Below, in pieces: positions 22,777 to 30,416 of a stretch of 33,601 bases of DNA. Location: NCBI GenBank assembly GCA_017619735.1, contig JAFZRT010000041.1, positions 1 through 33,601 of the forward strand, written 5' to 3'. The DNA comes from Clostridia bacterium. Lineage in GTDB: Bacteria > Bacillota > Clostridia > Christensenellales > CAG-138. How positions within the stretch are numbered: the first letter of the stretch is position 1; each line of letters starts with the position of its first letter. A program made the position numbers and the translations under genes. The notes under the pieces were generated by a model, which did no database searches, was not told the origin of the DNA, and saw only the letters and a list, made by a program, of their open reading frames with translations.

Positions 22777-23976
22777 TCAGCATATTATATCTATCGTATG
22801 GCAGTCATTGAAAGCGGCGAAGCGGCGGAGGGTGCTGTCAAGCGCCGCCTGCAGCTTTTTGGTCTGACGGACGCCCGGTTCCCACCATAACCCTTTGACG
22901 GTCAGCACGCCTTTCTTTCTGTCGGCGGCGGTCTCGATGCATCCTGCGAAGCGCTCGCCGAATAGTATCGGCAGGGAATAATATCCGTGCCTGCGTTTCT
23001 CGGGAGGGGTATAGATCTCCCATGAGTATTCATAGTCCCAGAGCGCCCTTATGAGCGCCTTGTCCCAAAGCAGAGGGTCAAGCGGAGCGATGAACTCCAT
23101 GCGCGGCTTAATATCCGCGCTTTCGTCGATCACGCTCTGCAGCAGCCCGACGTCATCCGATGAACAGTAAAACACCGGCTTTAACCCCTCTACCCGCACC
23201 GGGCAGACCTCTCCTTCCGCCTCCAGACGCTCCAGCGCCGCCCTGCGTTTCTCGGCGTTCAGCTCGATCCCGAGAAATGCCGGGCTGTTCCTGTTCCAAA
23301 GCAGGCCGACCGCCCTGATGCGGCGAAGCATGCGCCACGAGATATGCGCCGCCTCGTCACCGCACGGGTCGTCAGCCGTCAGGAGCTCGCGAGGTATGTA
23401 TCTCTCCGCTATATCGTAAAACTTGCGGCTTCCGTTTTTGTGGTGGACGATCAAAGCGCCTTCCGTATAGAGCTGTTCAAGTACGGATCTCGCGGCCTTT
23501 GAATCCTTATGCCAGTTCCCGCTCCAATGGATCGTCGAATGCCAGAATATCTCGCCGTCGACGGGGAGCGTATCGCTCGATACCGGCCCGTGCTCACATA
23601 TGTATTCCAGCGCCTGCTCCTTCAGTTGTCCCATGCCCGGGAAGGTCTCTCCCGCAGCGCGGCTCCGTTCCCTGTATGGCGAGAAATAAGGCCAGTCCTC
23701 CGTCGGCCAGATGGAAAGCTCCTTGTCGAAATAGTCGACGAGCATCCTGTCCTTGTACAGCAGGTCGCTCAGCATGGTTTTTTTGAAGCCCTTGACGCGG
23801 GACTGCAGCGTAAGATCCGCGTTCTTTCCGCATACGTCCACCGGATCGAACTGGATGCATCCCGCCTGCCGAACATAGCGGTATGCCCCGTCCTTTCCTG
23901 CAAAGCGATATGCGCCGATCAGTCCCTGTTTCGCGAGTATGAAGCGCCTGGCCTGCTGCCCGGATATCGTCAACAT
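22777..23976 (-). CDS. YcaQ/AlkX-type DNA glycosylase (HTH_42 winged-helix family)
   Basis: From ATG 23976 (GGAGG 7 bases upstream) the protein has 399 residues; a frame open further upstream is not used. It has the winged-helix architecture of the HTH_42 family: LTISGQQARRFILAKQGL at the start, IQFDPVDV (Q42-F-D44), WPTEDWPYFSPYRER, and the C-terminal EFIAPLDPLLWDKALIRALW with YEYSWEIYTPPEKRRHGYYSLP. The QxD motif is that of AlkX/YcaQ enzymes, which unhook interstrand crosslinks, rather than the QxQ of AlkZ. It has its own promoter, and lies between the host genes and the integrative element. Confidence 0.85.
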   Translation of the reverse strand: MLTISGQQARRFILAKQGLIGAYRFAGKDGAYRYVRQAGCIQFDPVDVCGKNADLTLQSRVKGFKKTMLSDLLYKDRMLVDYFDKELSIWPTEDWPYFSPYRERSRAAGETFPGMGQLKEQALEYICEHGPVSSDTLPVDGEIFWHSTIHWSGNWHKDSKAARSVLEQLYTEGALIVHHKNGSRKFYDIAERYIPRELLTADDPCGDEAAHISWRMLRRIRAVGLLWNRNSPAFLGIELNAEKRRAALERLEAEGEVCPVRVEGLKPVFYCSSDDVGLLQSVIDESADIKPRMEFIAPLDPLLWDKALIRALWDYEYSWEIYTPPEKRRHGYYSLPILFGERFAGCIETAADRKKGVLTVKGLWWEPGVRQTKKLQAALDSTLRRFAAFNDCHTIDIIC

Positions 23977-24005
23977 AACGGATCCTCCATGGATTATTCG
24001 ACCAT

Positions 24006-24034
24006 AGTATAGCATAAATCATCCCGTCCGCCAA
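24006..24034 (-). promoter_or_regulatory. Promoter of the YcaQ-like gene
   Basis: On the minus strand TTGGCG (24029-24034, four of six) and TATACT (24006-24011, preceded by TGC) are separated by 17 bases, about 30 bases before ATG 23976. It starts only 6 bases past the rpsI terminator. Confidence 0.6.
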
Positions 24035-24040
24035 CAGAAA

Positions 24041-24067
24041 AGAAAAACCCCATCCGTGGGGATGGGG
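24041..24067 (-). terminator. Rho-independent terminator, probably the native one of rpsI
   Basis: The stem CCCCATCC (24048-24055) / GGATGGGG (24060-24067) with a 4-base loop is followed on the minus strand by TTTTTCT. It starts 16 bases past the stop codon of the rpsI remnant. Confidence 0.88.
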
Positions 24068-24083
24068 CGTTGCTGCGATACGA

Positions 24084-24131
24084 TTAACGCTTCGAGAACT
24101 GAGGCGCTCTGCGGGCCGCTTTGAGGCCGTA
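24084..24131 (-). pseudogene. rpsI: 3' end of rpsI (ribosomal protein S9), displaced by the integrative element
   Basis: The minus strand encodes YGLKAARRAPQFSKR and a stop, the nearly invariant C-terminus of ribosomal protein S9, followed by a terminator. Before the Tyr the frame reads QRSMPTE, which does not match S9 (ERKK is usual), and no rpsI or rplM body is present. So only the last 15 codons remain here. The most likely cause is site-specific insertion of the element to the right, which would have split rpsI and carried its own copy of the 3' end to restore the gene beyond the window. These bases are therefore also the likely attachment-site core. Confidence 0.85.
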
Positions 24132-24242
24132 CTCGGTTGGCATCGAGCGCTGAAACCCTTGATTTTACTGGGTTTTTAGCTGCGCCGTTTTTCTTTCCCC
24201 CACTTTTTAACTACTGAAAAGTTGCAAATCTAGCAATCTCTT

Positions 24243-25460
24243 TTATGCCCGAAGAGGGCTGAGAGCGGCGTTTACAACAGCAGAAAGCTGTTCGGGTTTA
24301 TTATACTTGACCTTTGCGTAGATGTCCATAGTTACTTTGCTGTTTTCGTGTCCTGCCAGATACTGAACGGTCTTCGGATCGACGCCGGCATGGATCAGGT
24401 TCGTGATATAGGTATGCCGCAAAAGATGTGGCGTCACGTCAAAATCCAGGCAATAGGTGATATGATCACGGTTGACGCATTTCTGCCCCGGCTCAGGCTT
24501 GAACTGCTTTTTAATTGCCTGACCGTTGACATAACGATAGATCGTTCTCTCCTTTGTACTGCGGATTTTAATATAATTCCAAATGCGCCGAAACTGTGAA
24601 TCGGCCAGCGGTTCGCCATTACTGTCAGCAATGACGTATTCTGAAACGGCCTTTTCTTTTTCTTCCCGCAGGCAATCGGCAAGGCACTTCGGAATGGGAA
24701 CGTCCCGCTTCGCCGCTTTTGTCTTCAACTCTGTCGATACTACAGGCCGGTTGTGTTCAGAACGCCAAGCCCGCCTGACAGAGATATAGGGAGCCGCTCC
24801 TTCCAGGAAAACGCAGTCCCACTTTAGGGCAAGGATTTCCTCCCGCCGCAGACCAGCATAGAGCCCGATCATGACAAACACATACGGTGGCAGATCACGG
24901 ACGGTGTTCAACAGGAGCTTCGCCTGCTCGTCCGAAAGAACATTCTTGTCTTTCTTGGGTGTGCCTCCTTTAGCATTCAGTTTTTTTGCGGGATTGTCTG
25001 CAATCAGGTTACTGTACTCTGCAGAATAGAAGATGCTCTTGATAAGCATATTAACCATACTGTAAAGTCCTGATGATTTCTTAGAGACAGGCACCATGGC
25101 CAGCTTAATGTCGTCTGCCGTTACATCCGATAAATACATATCTCCCAACGGGCCAACAATGTACTTATTGATTGTTCTCGCATATCCTGTCAGAGTGCTC
25201 TGACGAATATGCGCCGACTGCATGTGCAGCCACTTTTCGCTGTATTCGGCAACCGTGGGATTTAAGCGCCGGAATTTGGAGTCTTCTATCTCGCGTTGCG
25301 CCTCCGTGACCTTCTGATATAATTCCTCCTCTGTTTTGCCGTACAGATCGAATCGTTTCCCATCCGCATCATTAAGACGGGTGCGGAAATAAGTCGTTCC
25401 GTTCTTGGTGACCGTGGGATAGTGCGGCACAGGCGTTTGTGCCGCTTTCTTTTTTGCCAT
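24243..25460 (-). CDS. int: Tyrosine recombinase/integrase 1 (adjacent to the attachment site)
   Basis: From ATG 25460 (GGAGG 8 bases upstream) the protein has 405 residues. It has an N-terminal AP2-like arm-binding region (about 12-60), a SAM-like core-binding domain (about 68-165) and the catalytic domain with Arg205 in AGLRREE, Lys in ELKTKAAKRDVPIP, His345-x-x-Arg348 in TPHLLRHTY, His371 in AGHENSKVT and the nucleophile Tyr381 in MDIYAKVKY. All catalytic residues are present. Its stop lies about 110 bases from the rpsI fragment, the normal position of an integrase next to its attachment site. It shares long identical stretches with the integrase encoded at 25607. Confidence 0.95.
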   Translation of the reverse strand: MAKKKAAQTPVPHYPTVTKNGTTYFRTRLNDADGKRFDLYGKTEEELYQKVTEAQREIEDSKFRRLNPTVAEYSEKWLHMQSAHIRQSTLTGYARTINKYIVGPLGDMYLSDVTADDIKLAMVPVSKKSSGLYSMVNMLIKSIFYSAEYSNLIADNPAKKLNAKGGTPKKDKNVLSDEQAKLLLNTVRDLPPYVFVMIGLYAGLRREEILALKWDCVFLEGAAPYISVRRAWRSEHNRPVVSTELKTKAAKRDVPIPKCLADCLREEKEKAVSEYVIADSNGEPLADSQFRRIWNYIKIRSTKERTIYRYVNGQAIKKQFKPEPGQKCVNRDHITYCLDFDVTPHLLRHTYITNLIHAGVDPKTVQYLAGHENSKVTMDIYAKVKYNKPEQLSAVVNAALSPLRA

Positions 25461-25539
25461 GTTGTTATCCTCCGTTTCTACGATGATTTCTTGTATCTGC
25501 ATTGTCCCACAGCCTTAACCAACTGTCCATGATGTCGCC

Positions 25540-25579
25540 TGCCGACAAAAGCAAAGGGCGAGGATGTATTCCTCGCCCT
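25540..25579 (-). terminator. Terminator between the two integrase genes
   Basis: The 10-bp perfect stem agggcgagga (25555-25564) / tcctcgccct (25570-25579) with a 5-base loop is followed on the minus strand by TTGCTTTTG. It lies 27 bases past the stop of the second integrase. Confidence 0.75.
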
Positions 25580-25606
25580 GGATGGTCACTATATTATTCT
25601 GTAAGT

Positions 25607-26815
25607 TCAACCTTCCCATCTCGCAAATGCTTCTGTAAGCGCATCTGCTACTTCCTCTGGTCTGTTATACTTCACCTTGGCGTAGATATCCATAGTAATC
25701 TTGCTGCTTTCGTGTCCGGCCAGATATTGAACGGTCTTCGGATCAACGCCAGCGTGAATCAGATTCGTGATATAAGTGTGCCGAAGCTGATGCGGCGTCA
25801 CCTCAAAATCCAGACTGTAAACAACATGCCCGTTGTTTCGCGCCTTTTCTCCCAACACGGGATAAAGTGTGTACTTCACGTATTTACCGTCGACAAGCTT
25901 CTTTGCCGGTCGGGGCTTAGCGGTGCGTGTGACGATGTACGTCCAGAGCCGTTTAAACTGCGTATAGGAAAGCGGATCGCCATCGCTGTTTGCGATAACA
26001 TATTCAGAGGTTGAATGCTCTTTTGCTTCCCGAAGACATTCTGCCAGACACTCCGGAAGGGGAATATCCCTCTTTGCTGCCTTGGTTTTAAGTTCGGTCA
26101 TAATGACGGGTCTATTGCTCTCCGTATGCCATGCCCTGCGAACCAACAAATACGGCGTTTCCGTGTCCAGAAAAACGCAGTCCCATTTAAGCGCGAGGAT
26201 TTCTTCCCGCCTCAGACCGGCGTAGAGTCCTATCATGACAAACACATATGGAGGCAGTCCTCTAACGGTATCAATCAGCCGTTCAGCCTGCTCATCTGTC
26301 AGGGCCTCCCGATCTTTCTGCGGAATGCCCCCTTCTTTTGTTAGAAGATGCCTGGTAGGATTGTGAGAGATGATCTTACTGTCTTCAGCAGAGTTAAAAA
26401 TACACCTGTACAGGATGTTAACGGAATTGAAGACAGATGCCGATTTTTCTGCAACCGGAACAAGCGCCATCTTAATATCATCCGCCGTCACGTCAGACAT
26501 TCTCATATCTCCCAAGGGAGCGATGATATGTCTTCTTACCTTAGAAGTATAGTCAATCAGCGTCGTAGCCCGCACATTGGCAGACTGCATCAGCAGCCAT
26601 TTTTCACAGTATTCTGCTACTGTCGGAGCGGCTTTGTGGGGCAATAAACGATTGGCATTATCAAGAGCTTTGATTTCTTTGTCATAGAGTTCTTCTCGTG
26701 TTTTTCCATAAAGTATGACACGCTTTCCGTCAGCATCTTCCACATAGGTCTTATAATACTGACTTCCATTTATTTCGACCATGCCATATTTGGGAATCCT
26801 TTTCTTCGTTGTCAT
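25607..26815 (-). CDS. int: Tyrosine recombinase/integrase 2
   Basis: From ATG 26815 (AAGGAGG 6 bases upstream) the protein has 402 residues and the same three-part layout as its neighbour: arm-binding region, core-binding domain, catalytic domain with Arg202 (AGLRREE), ELKTKAAKRDIPLP, TPHQLRHTY, AGHESSKIT and MDIYAKVKY. Catalytic residues are complete. The last third is nearly the same in both integrases, whereas the N-terminal and core-binding parts have diverged, as expected if they bind different sites. It follows the excisionase-like gene by 72 bases. Confidence 0.95.
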   Translation of the reverse strand: MTTKKRIPKYGMVEINGSQYYKTYVEDADGKRVILYGKTREELYDKEIKALDNANRLLPHKAAPTVAEYCEKWLLMQSANVRATTLIDYTSKVRRHIIAPLGDMRMSDVTADDIKMALVPVAEKSASVFNSVNILYRCIFNSAEDSKIISHNPTRHLLTKEGGIPQKDREALTDEQAERLIDTVRGLPPYVFVMIGLYAGLRREEILALKWDCVFLDTETPYLLVRRAWHTESNRPVIMTELKTKAAKRDIPLPECLAECLREAKEHSTSEYVIANSDGDPLSYTQFKRLWTYIVTRTAKPRPAKKLVDGKYVKYTLYPVLGEKARNNGHVVYSLDFEVTPHQLRHTYITNLIHAGVDPKTVQYLAGHESSKITMDIYAKVKYNRPEEVADALTEAFARWEG

Positions 26816-26887
26816 GTTTGGCCTCCTTCTGCGAGTATTTTGCACTTCTATTATCCAAATCCGCTCAAAAAACTTCAAGGATGTCGA

Positions 26888-27121
26888 TTAACGCGGAGAG
26901 CTATTCCTTGATTTTCGATAGGTACTATTAACTTCTTTGGGTTTTGCACGGTGTGTCGATCTGGCAATATACTCTTGAAGGCCCACTTCGGTAAAATATA
27001 CACAACCATTATTCACGTACTGTACATATGAAATTAATCCATCCATACGGGCAGCATCCAATGTTGCAAGGCTGATGCCAAGAATACTGGCTGCTTCTTT
27101 TCTGGTAATCAGTTTCTCCAT
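26888..27121 (-). CDS. Excisionase-like helix-turn-helix protein
   Basis: The 77-residue protein has a MerR/Xis-type winged helix: MEKLITRKEAASILGISLAT (helix-turn-helix, residues 1-20), LDAARMDGLISYVQ, then VYFTEVGLQEYIARS. A basic, Ser/Arg-rich tail ends it. Such proteins bend attachment-site DNA and favour excision. AAAGGA lies 8 bases before the ATG. Its place directly before the second integrase supports the role, which is inferred. Confidence 0.72.
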   Translation of the reverse strand: MEKLITRKEAASILGISLATLDAARMDGLISYVQYVNNGCVYFTEVGLQEYIARSTHRAKPKEVNSTYRKSRNSSPR

Positions 27122-27172
27122 TTGCAGATTCCTTTCCGCCCGGGCGAGGCATTTTTAGTTTATATGTCCAAG

Positions 27173-27255
27173 GGGAGGATCAAGGGCAGAAGAATAGGGC
27201 TGTGACAATCCACAGCCCCATGGTTTCCGACCTTGATCGGGTAAAGAATCCTCCC
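27173..27255 (-). terminator. Nested inverted repeats after the parB-like gene, probable terminator
   Basis: The inner stem GGGCTGTG (27197-27204) / CACAGCCC (27211-27218) has a 6-base loop. Around it lie CAAGG/CCTTG (27181-27185, 27231-27235) and an outer GGGAGGAT/ATCCTCCC (27173-27180, 27248-27255), so the whole stretch can fold as one long interrupted stem. The stop codon of the upstream gene lies in the outer arm. The U-tract is weak. Confidence 0.55.
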
Positions 27256-28031
27256 TAAAACTTCATGGGAAGAATCTCGTGTTTGCGTCTGCCGTTGTAG
27301 ATGCGGTAGAAAATGCTGATGTAGCGCTTCACCCCGCGCAGCTCCTTTTCCGCTTTGCCCGCTGCATAAACGACGTTCGGTGTATAGCTGCGGAGACTGT
27401 AGATCAGCCGGTTTTTGTCATACTCGCCGCGATAGAGCTCCACGAAGTGGACAATGCCCTGGATCATTTCCGCTCTCAGGGAATCGGGATCGCCTTCCCA
27501 TGCCTCCAGCAGGATGGAAAGCGCTTCCTTATAAATCTCCGCGCCGACGCGCTTGAACTCCGCAAAGGCGGTATTGATACAGATGATGCGTCCGACTCCA
27601 CCGCCGCGCTCAAAACCTACATGAAGTCCTGCGTCCTCGGTCGCTTCGTAAAACTCTTTCGAAGCTTTGTCTTCGCCGTGAAGGTTGGCGCGTAGCTTTG
27701 CGCTGGGTGTCAAAGCGGCAGATTCTCCGGTTTGCATGGCGAACAGCAGGGCTTCCTCAGCTTCCGTCATACCGTAGTACACTTTGCAGAGGATCGGCAG
27801 GTCATTGTCGCCGTTCATGTGCTTGCGCGCCATGATAGTATGCTGTCCGTCAAACACATAATAGTGTCCGTCACGAAAGCTGACCTTCGGTTCGTTGGCA
27901 ATACGCTCGTTAAACCCGGCAACGATCTTTGCCACACGTTCGGCGTTGAGTTTGCGCTGGTACGCATCGGGAATCTCCAGATCCCTGCTGTTGACTTCCA
28001 TAAGCTTATAGAGTGTCTTAATGCTGTTCAT
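27255..28031 (-). CDS. ParB/DGQHT-motif protein, second of the pair
   Basis: From ATG 28031 (GGAGGGAG about 9 bases upstream) the protein has 259 residues. Residues about 20-75 form a ParB/Srx-like nucleotide-binding domain: DAYQRKLNAERVAKIVAGF and VFDGQHTIMARKH (D61-G-Q-H-T, the counterpart of the ParB GxxR motif region, also seen in DGQHR-type proteins). The rest is helical with no motif I recognise. It overlaps the end of the first ParB-like gene by 14 bases, so the two are co-translated. Such genes accompany mobile elements, but the role of this branch is not known. Confidence 0.65.
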   Translation of the reverse strand: MNSIKTLYKLMEVNSRDLEIPDAYQRKLNAERVAKIVAGFNERIANEPKVSFRDGHYYVFDGQHTIMARKHMNGDNDLPILCKVYYGMTEAEEALLFAMQTGESAALTPSAKLRANLHGEDKASKEFYEATEDAGLHVGFERGGGVGRIICINTAFAEFKRVGAEIYKEALSILLEAWEGDPDSLRAEMIQGIVHFVELYRGEYDKNRLIYSLRSYTPNVVYAAGKAEKELRGVKRYISIFYRIYNGRRKHEILPMKF

Positions 28032-28968
28032 TGTCTGTTTCTCCCTCCAATTTGAGAATGTATTGTTTTGGTTCCTGCATGATTTCAATGACCTGAACCT
28101 TGTAGTCCGGCTTTGCCAATAGACCGGGGAAATTCGTAAAGAGCACATCGCACGTTTCGACCATATTCCGCGCCGTATAACGCAGGCTTACCAATGCTGA
28201 ATCCTCTGTGACATGCTTGGAGTCTTTCATATCCTCGTAGCATTTGTCGATGGTCTCATAAGTCTGTTGTTTGCGCTTCGTATCTCTCTGGGTCGAATCT
28301 TTTTTATCGGCTCTGGCCTTCTTTTCACGAATCACCTTGAGCTGTTCCGCTTTTTCACGGCGTTCCTCCGGAGAAGCACGGGCGATAGCCGCAACATCGG
28401 TCTCTTTAGGTTTGTATTTTCCCAGCAGCAGGTCGTTCTTAATGCCAGGGAGGACTTCTTCAGCCGCGTCTACGCCTTTTGCGTAATATTCAGCTCGTTG
28501 GACATAACCCTCGCTGGTATGTGTCTCGTCGGCTATCTTCTTTCTTGTAGTTGGGGAATCTGGTAGATGATCAAGTTGGTCAGGTACCAGATTTGTATAT
28601 TGATTGCCGCGAAATCCATCCGATGCACCGTTTGAACATTTTTCTGCTTCATACCGCTGCCCGATTAGATATTTCTTCTGCTGGGGTGTGAGATTGCGCC
28701 GTCCGAGCTGGTTTTTGCAAATCCAAGAAAGTGCTTCGTATCTATTGTTGAAGTGCTTTTCATGGGTGCGGAACTCGATGCCCGGATGCTCCAGCGCGAT
28801 ACGGTAGCGGTTATGCCCGTCCACAATCGTGTCGTTCCACACGATGAGCGGCATCAGAACAACACCTTCCTCAAGGATGTTTTCTTCGAGCTGTGAAAAC
28901 TCGTCCTCGGTCAGCGGCGGGCACTTTGCCTCAAACTCCGGATCAATGGTCAATACGGGGTTCATCAT
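28018..28968 (-). CDS. ParB N-terminal-domain protein
   Basis: The 316-residue protein has a ParB/Spo0J-type N-terminal domain: TEDEFSQLEENILEEGVVLMP (20-40) and IVDGHNRYRIALE (48-60), with the GHNRY box that binds CTP in ParB. After residue 85 comes a KorB/Spo0J-like helix-turn-helix region (LGRRNLTPQQKKYLIG, and KIADETHTSEGYVQRAEYYA near 144-163), then a lysine/glutamate-rich linker and a separate C-terminal domain. It may bind element DNA as a partition or transcription factor. Its start overlaps the mazF stop (ATGATGA). Confidence 0.75.
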   Translation of the reverse strand: MMNPVLTIDPEFEAKCPPLTEDEFSQLEENILEEGVVLMPLIVWNDTIVDGHNRYRIALEHPGIEFRTHEKHFNNRYEALSWICKNQLGRRNLTPQQKKYLIGQRYEAEKCSNGASDGFRGNQYTNLVPDQLDHLPDSPTTRKKIADETHTSEGYVQRAEYYAKGVDAAEEVLPGIKNDLLLGKYKPKETDVAAIARASPEERREKAEQLKVIREKKARADKKDSTQRDTKRKQQTYETIDKCYEDMKDSKHVTEDSALVSLRYTARNMVETCDVLFTNFPGLLAKPDYKVQVIEIMQEPKQYILKLEGETDNEQH

Positions 28969-29441
28969 GGGGCCTCCATTTCTTCGGGGACATACAGGCC
29001 AAGCGCCGCTTCAATGGCTTCTCCGATCTCATCCATTTGCTGTCGGGACATCCGTCCCATATATTTCTGTATGCGCCGCTTGTCGATGGTCTTGATTTGC
29101 TCCAGAAGCACGATGCCCGGAACCTCCAGACCGTGAATGCATTCCGCGTAGTAGTGGGTAGGAAGCGATCTCTTTTTGTTGCCCTTGGAAGTGATGGGCG
29201 CGATGATAAGTGTGGGACAGTAGAAGTTGCCGGTGTTGTTCTGTAAGACAACCACCGGACGTGTCCCGCCTTGCTCCGAACCTATGTAGGGATCGAGATT
29301 GGCAAGGTACACATCGCCTCTGCGGTAAATCCAGTCTTCCCTCATGCGAAGCCTCCGTTCTTTTCTTTCTATATTTCGTAAAGCCAGATAAGCGGTCATA
29401 TCGAGATACCGCTCTCTGTTGTATCTGTCCTGATAGCTCAT
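28965..29441 (-). CDS. MazF/PemK-type endoribonuclease with N-terminal extension
   Basis: The 158-residue protein has a MazF core from residue 37: DWIYRRGDVYLANLDPYIGS, GGTRPVVVLQNNTGN (58-72), TLIIAPITSK (with T of the active site) and VLLEQIKTIDKRRI. This fold cuts mRNA in known toxins. Residues 1-36 are a charged helical extension (RNIERKERRLRMREDW) not found in minimal MazF; AGGAG 8 bases before the ATG shows it is really translated. No antitoxin gene precedes it; the neighbours are a structured leader upstream and the ParB pair downstream. Confidence 0.85.
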   Translation of the reverse strand: MSYQDRYNRERYLDMTAYLALRNIERKERRLRMREDWIYRRGDVYLANLDPYIGSEQGGTRPVVVLQNNTGNFYCPTLIIAPITSKGNKKRSLPTHYYAECIHGLEVPGIVLLEQIKTIDKRRIQKYMGRMSRQQMDEIGEAIEAALGLYVPEEMEAP

Positions 29442-29865
29442 TTTGTGGTCTCCTGTTTATCGGAATTGTTTTTTCAGGTATGTACGGCTCTCAATTTGTC
29501 CTCGACACCCCGAGAGCCAGGGAGAACATCAGGCGGCGGTGTGCTGCACCGCTCCATAGGACTCTAACCTCCCCGCCTTCATTGTGGCCGGGCCGCGAAT
29601 TACGGAAGTATCATTAACCCTGTGTCAGTCGTGGCCAAGCCGGTAGCAACCCGGCTCTCGCAGGATTCGGATTTATCGCTCGCTCTGAAACAGAGGTCGT
29701 GGCGCTCCGCCTGCCGTGGCTCGTGAACAACAGGAACGTGCCTGATGCCTGGATATTCAGTTTTCAAAGTGCCCTGAGCTGTGAAGCTCTGAGAAAACCG
29801 AATCTCCATATCCCTCGCGATGAGATTGTCCTCTCATCCTACAACGGACATTTCAGGAAGCTTTT
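29442..29865 (-). other. 424-base structured, probably non-coding leader before mazF
   Basis: No convincing gene is seen. On the minus strand several hairpins follow one another: GATGAGA/TCTCATC (29819-29838), GAGCT/AGCTC (about 29776-29789), an AGCCGG/CCGGCT stem (about 29638-29656), GCGGTG/CACCGC (about 29535-29552) and GGCTCTC/GAGAGCC (about 29490-29523). A sequence CACTTTGAAAACTGAATA at 29754-29771 resembles the boxA of Firmicutes rRNA leaders. A 69-codon frame (29600-29809, minus) starts near a weak GAGGG but has no recognisable features and is probably chance. It may be a regulatory leader RNA. Confidence 0.45.
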
Positions 29866-30321
29866 TTAACCATTGCCAAAAAACTTTTTTGCTTTTTTTC
29901 TGATGGCCTGGATGTGCTTGCTGACCATAGGAACGCTGACGCCGTGTATCGCGGCATACGCAGTTTGGCTTTCCCCTCCGATGAGGCATTTGTCAAAGAC
30001 AGAAAGCTGTGCCGGTGTGAGCAACTGACGAAACGCTTCTTCTGTCAAAGTGTTTTCCATCTCACTTGCACCGACGCCGAAATCCGAAAGCCAGCCGTTT
30101 TTCTCTTCGTCATAAAGAAACTCAAGAGAAAGCATTGGCCCGCGTTTCCGAGAAGCCTCGATTTCCCGATAAATTCTTTTTTCTTCTGCACGGAGGCATC
30201 TCATGATCTCAATGCTGATTTCAGCCACTTCGCCCGTAGCTTTAACTCTTGCCCAATAGTGCTTTTTACCGCCCTCCTGAGTAGTCCAGAGGTCGTAATC
30301 GAATCCTTTTGACTTGTACAT
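29866..30321 (-). CDS. Sigma-70 region 4-like DNA-binding protein
   Basis: From ATG 30321 (AAAGGAG 8 bases upstream) the protein has 151 residues. The C-terminal 50 residues look like sigma region 4: LLTPAQLSVFDKCLIGGESQ, then TAYAAIHGVSVPMVSKHIQAI as the helix-turn-helix and a basic end. The N-terminal part (MYKSKGFDYDLWTTQEGGKK, WARVKATGEVAEISIEIMRC) lacks regions 1-3, so it is not a full sigma factor. Such short proteins are common in integrative elements of Firmicutes and are thought to steer element transcription. The ribosome binding site is buried in the hairpin at 30324-30379. Confidence 0.7.
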   Translation of the reverse strand: MYKSKGFDYDLWTTQEGGKKHYWARVKATGEVAEISIEIMRCLRAEEKRIYREIEASRKRGPMLSLEFLYDEEKNGWLSDFGVGASEMENTLTEEAFRQLLTPAQLSVFDKCLIGGESQTAYAAIHGVSVPMVSKHIQAIRKKAKKFFGNG

Positions 30322-30323
30322 GT

Positions 30324-30379
30324 CGTAATCTCCTTTGGATTTTTGAATTTGGGTGAAAGTCAAAAATCCGGAGATTACG
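30324..30379 (-). promoter_or_regulatory. Hairpin that sequesters the Shine-Dalgarno of the sigma-like gene
   Basis: Two perfect 10-bp stems stack: CGTAATCTCC with GGAGATTACG (30370-30379 and 30324-30333) and GGATTTTTGA with TCAAAAATCC (30360-30369 and 30337-30346), with a 3-base bulge and a 13-base loop. On the minus-strand mRNA the GGAG of the ribosome binding site pairs with CTCC, two bases before the ATG begins. The 20 pairs should block translation unless the hairpin is opened. Confidence 0.8.
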
Positions 30380-30416
30380 GGTACTTGGCTATATAGCAAA
30401 GCCAGCGGTATAACAT

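Noticed and set aside
24153..24175. AAACCC/GGGTTT hairpin between the rpsI fragment and int as a terminator of int
   Set aside because: Only 6 pairs with an 11-base loop; it may just be an integrase arm-binding or chance repeat. Listed only within the element entry.
25461..25606. Second attachment site between the two integrases, as expected for stacked elements
   Set aside because: The stretch holds no sequence like the rpsI 3' end; only a terminator is visible.
29600..29809. Possible 69-codon minus-strand gene in the leader before mazF
   Set aside because: It has only a weak GAGGG too near the ATG, no recognisable domain and lies across the hairpins of the leader.
28965..29865. Type III toxin-antitoxin (ToxN-like protein with repeat RNA)
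   Set aside because: The leader has no tandem repeats and the protein has MazF/PemK motifs (RRGDVYLANL, RPVVVLQNN) rather than those of ToxN.
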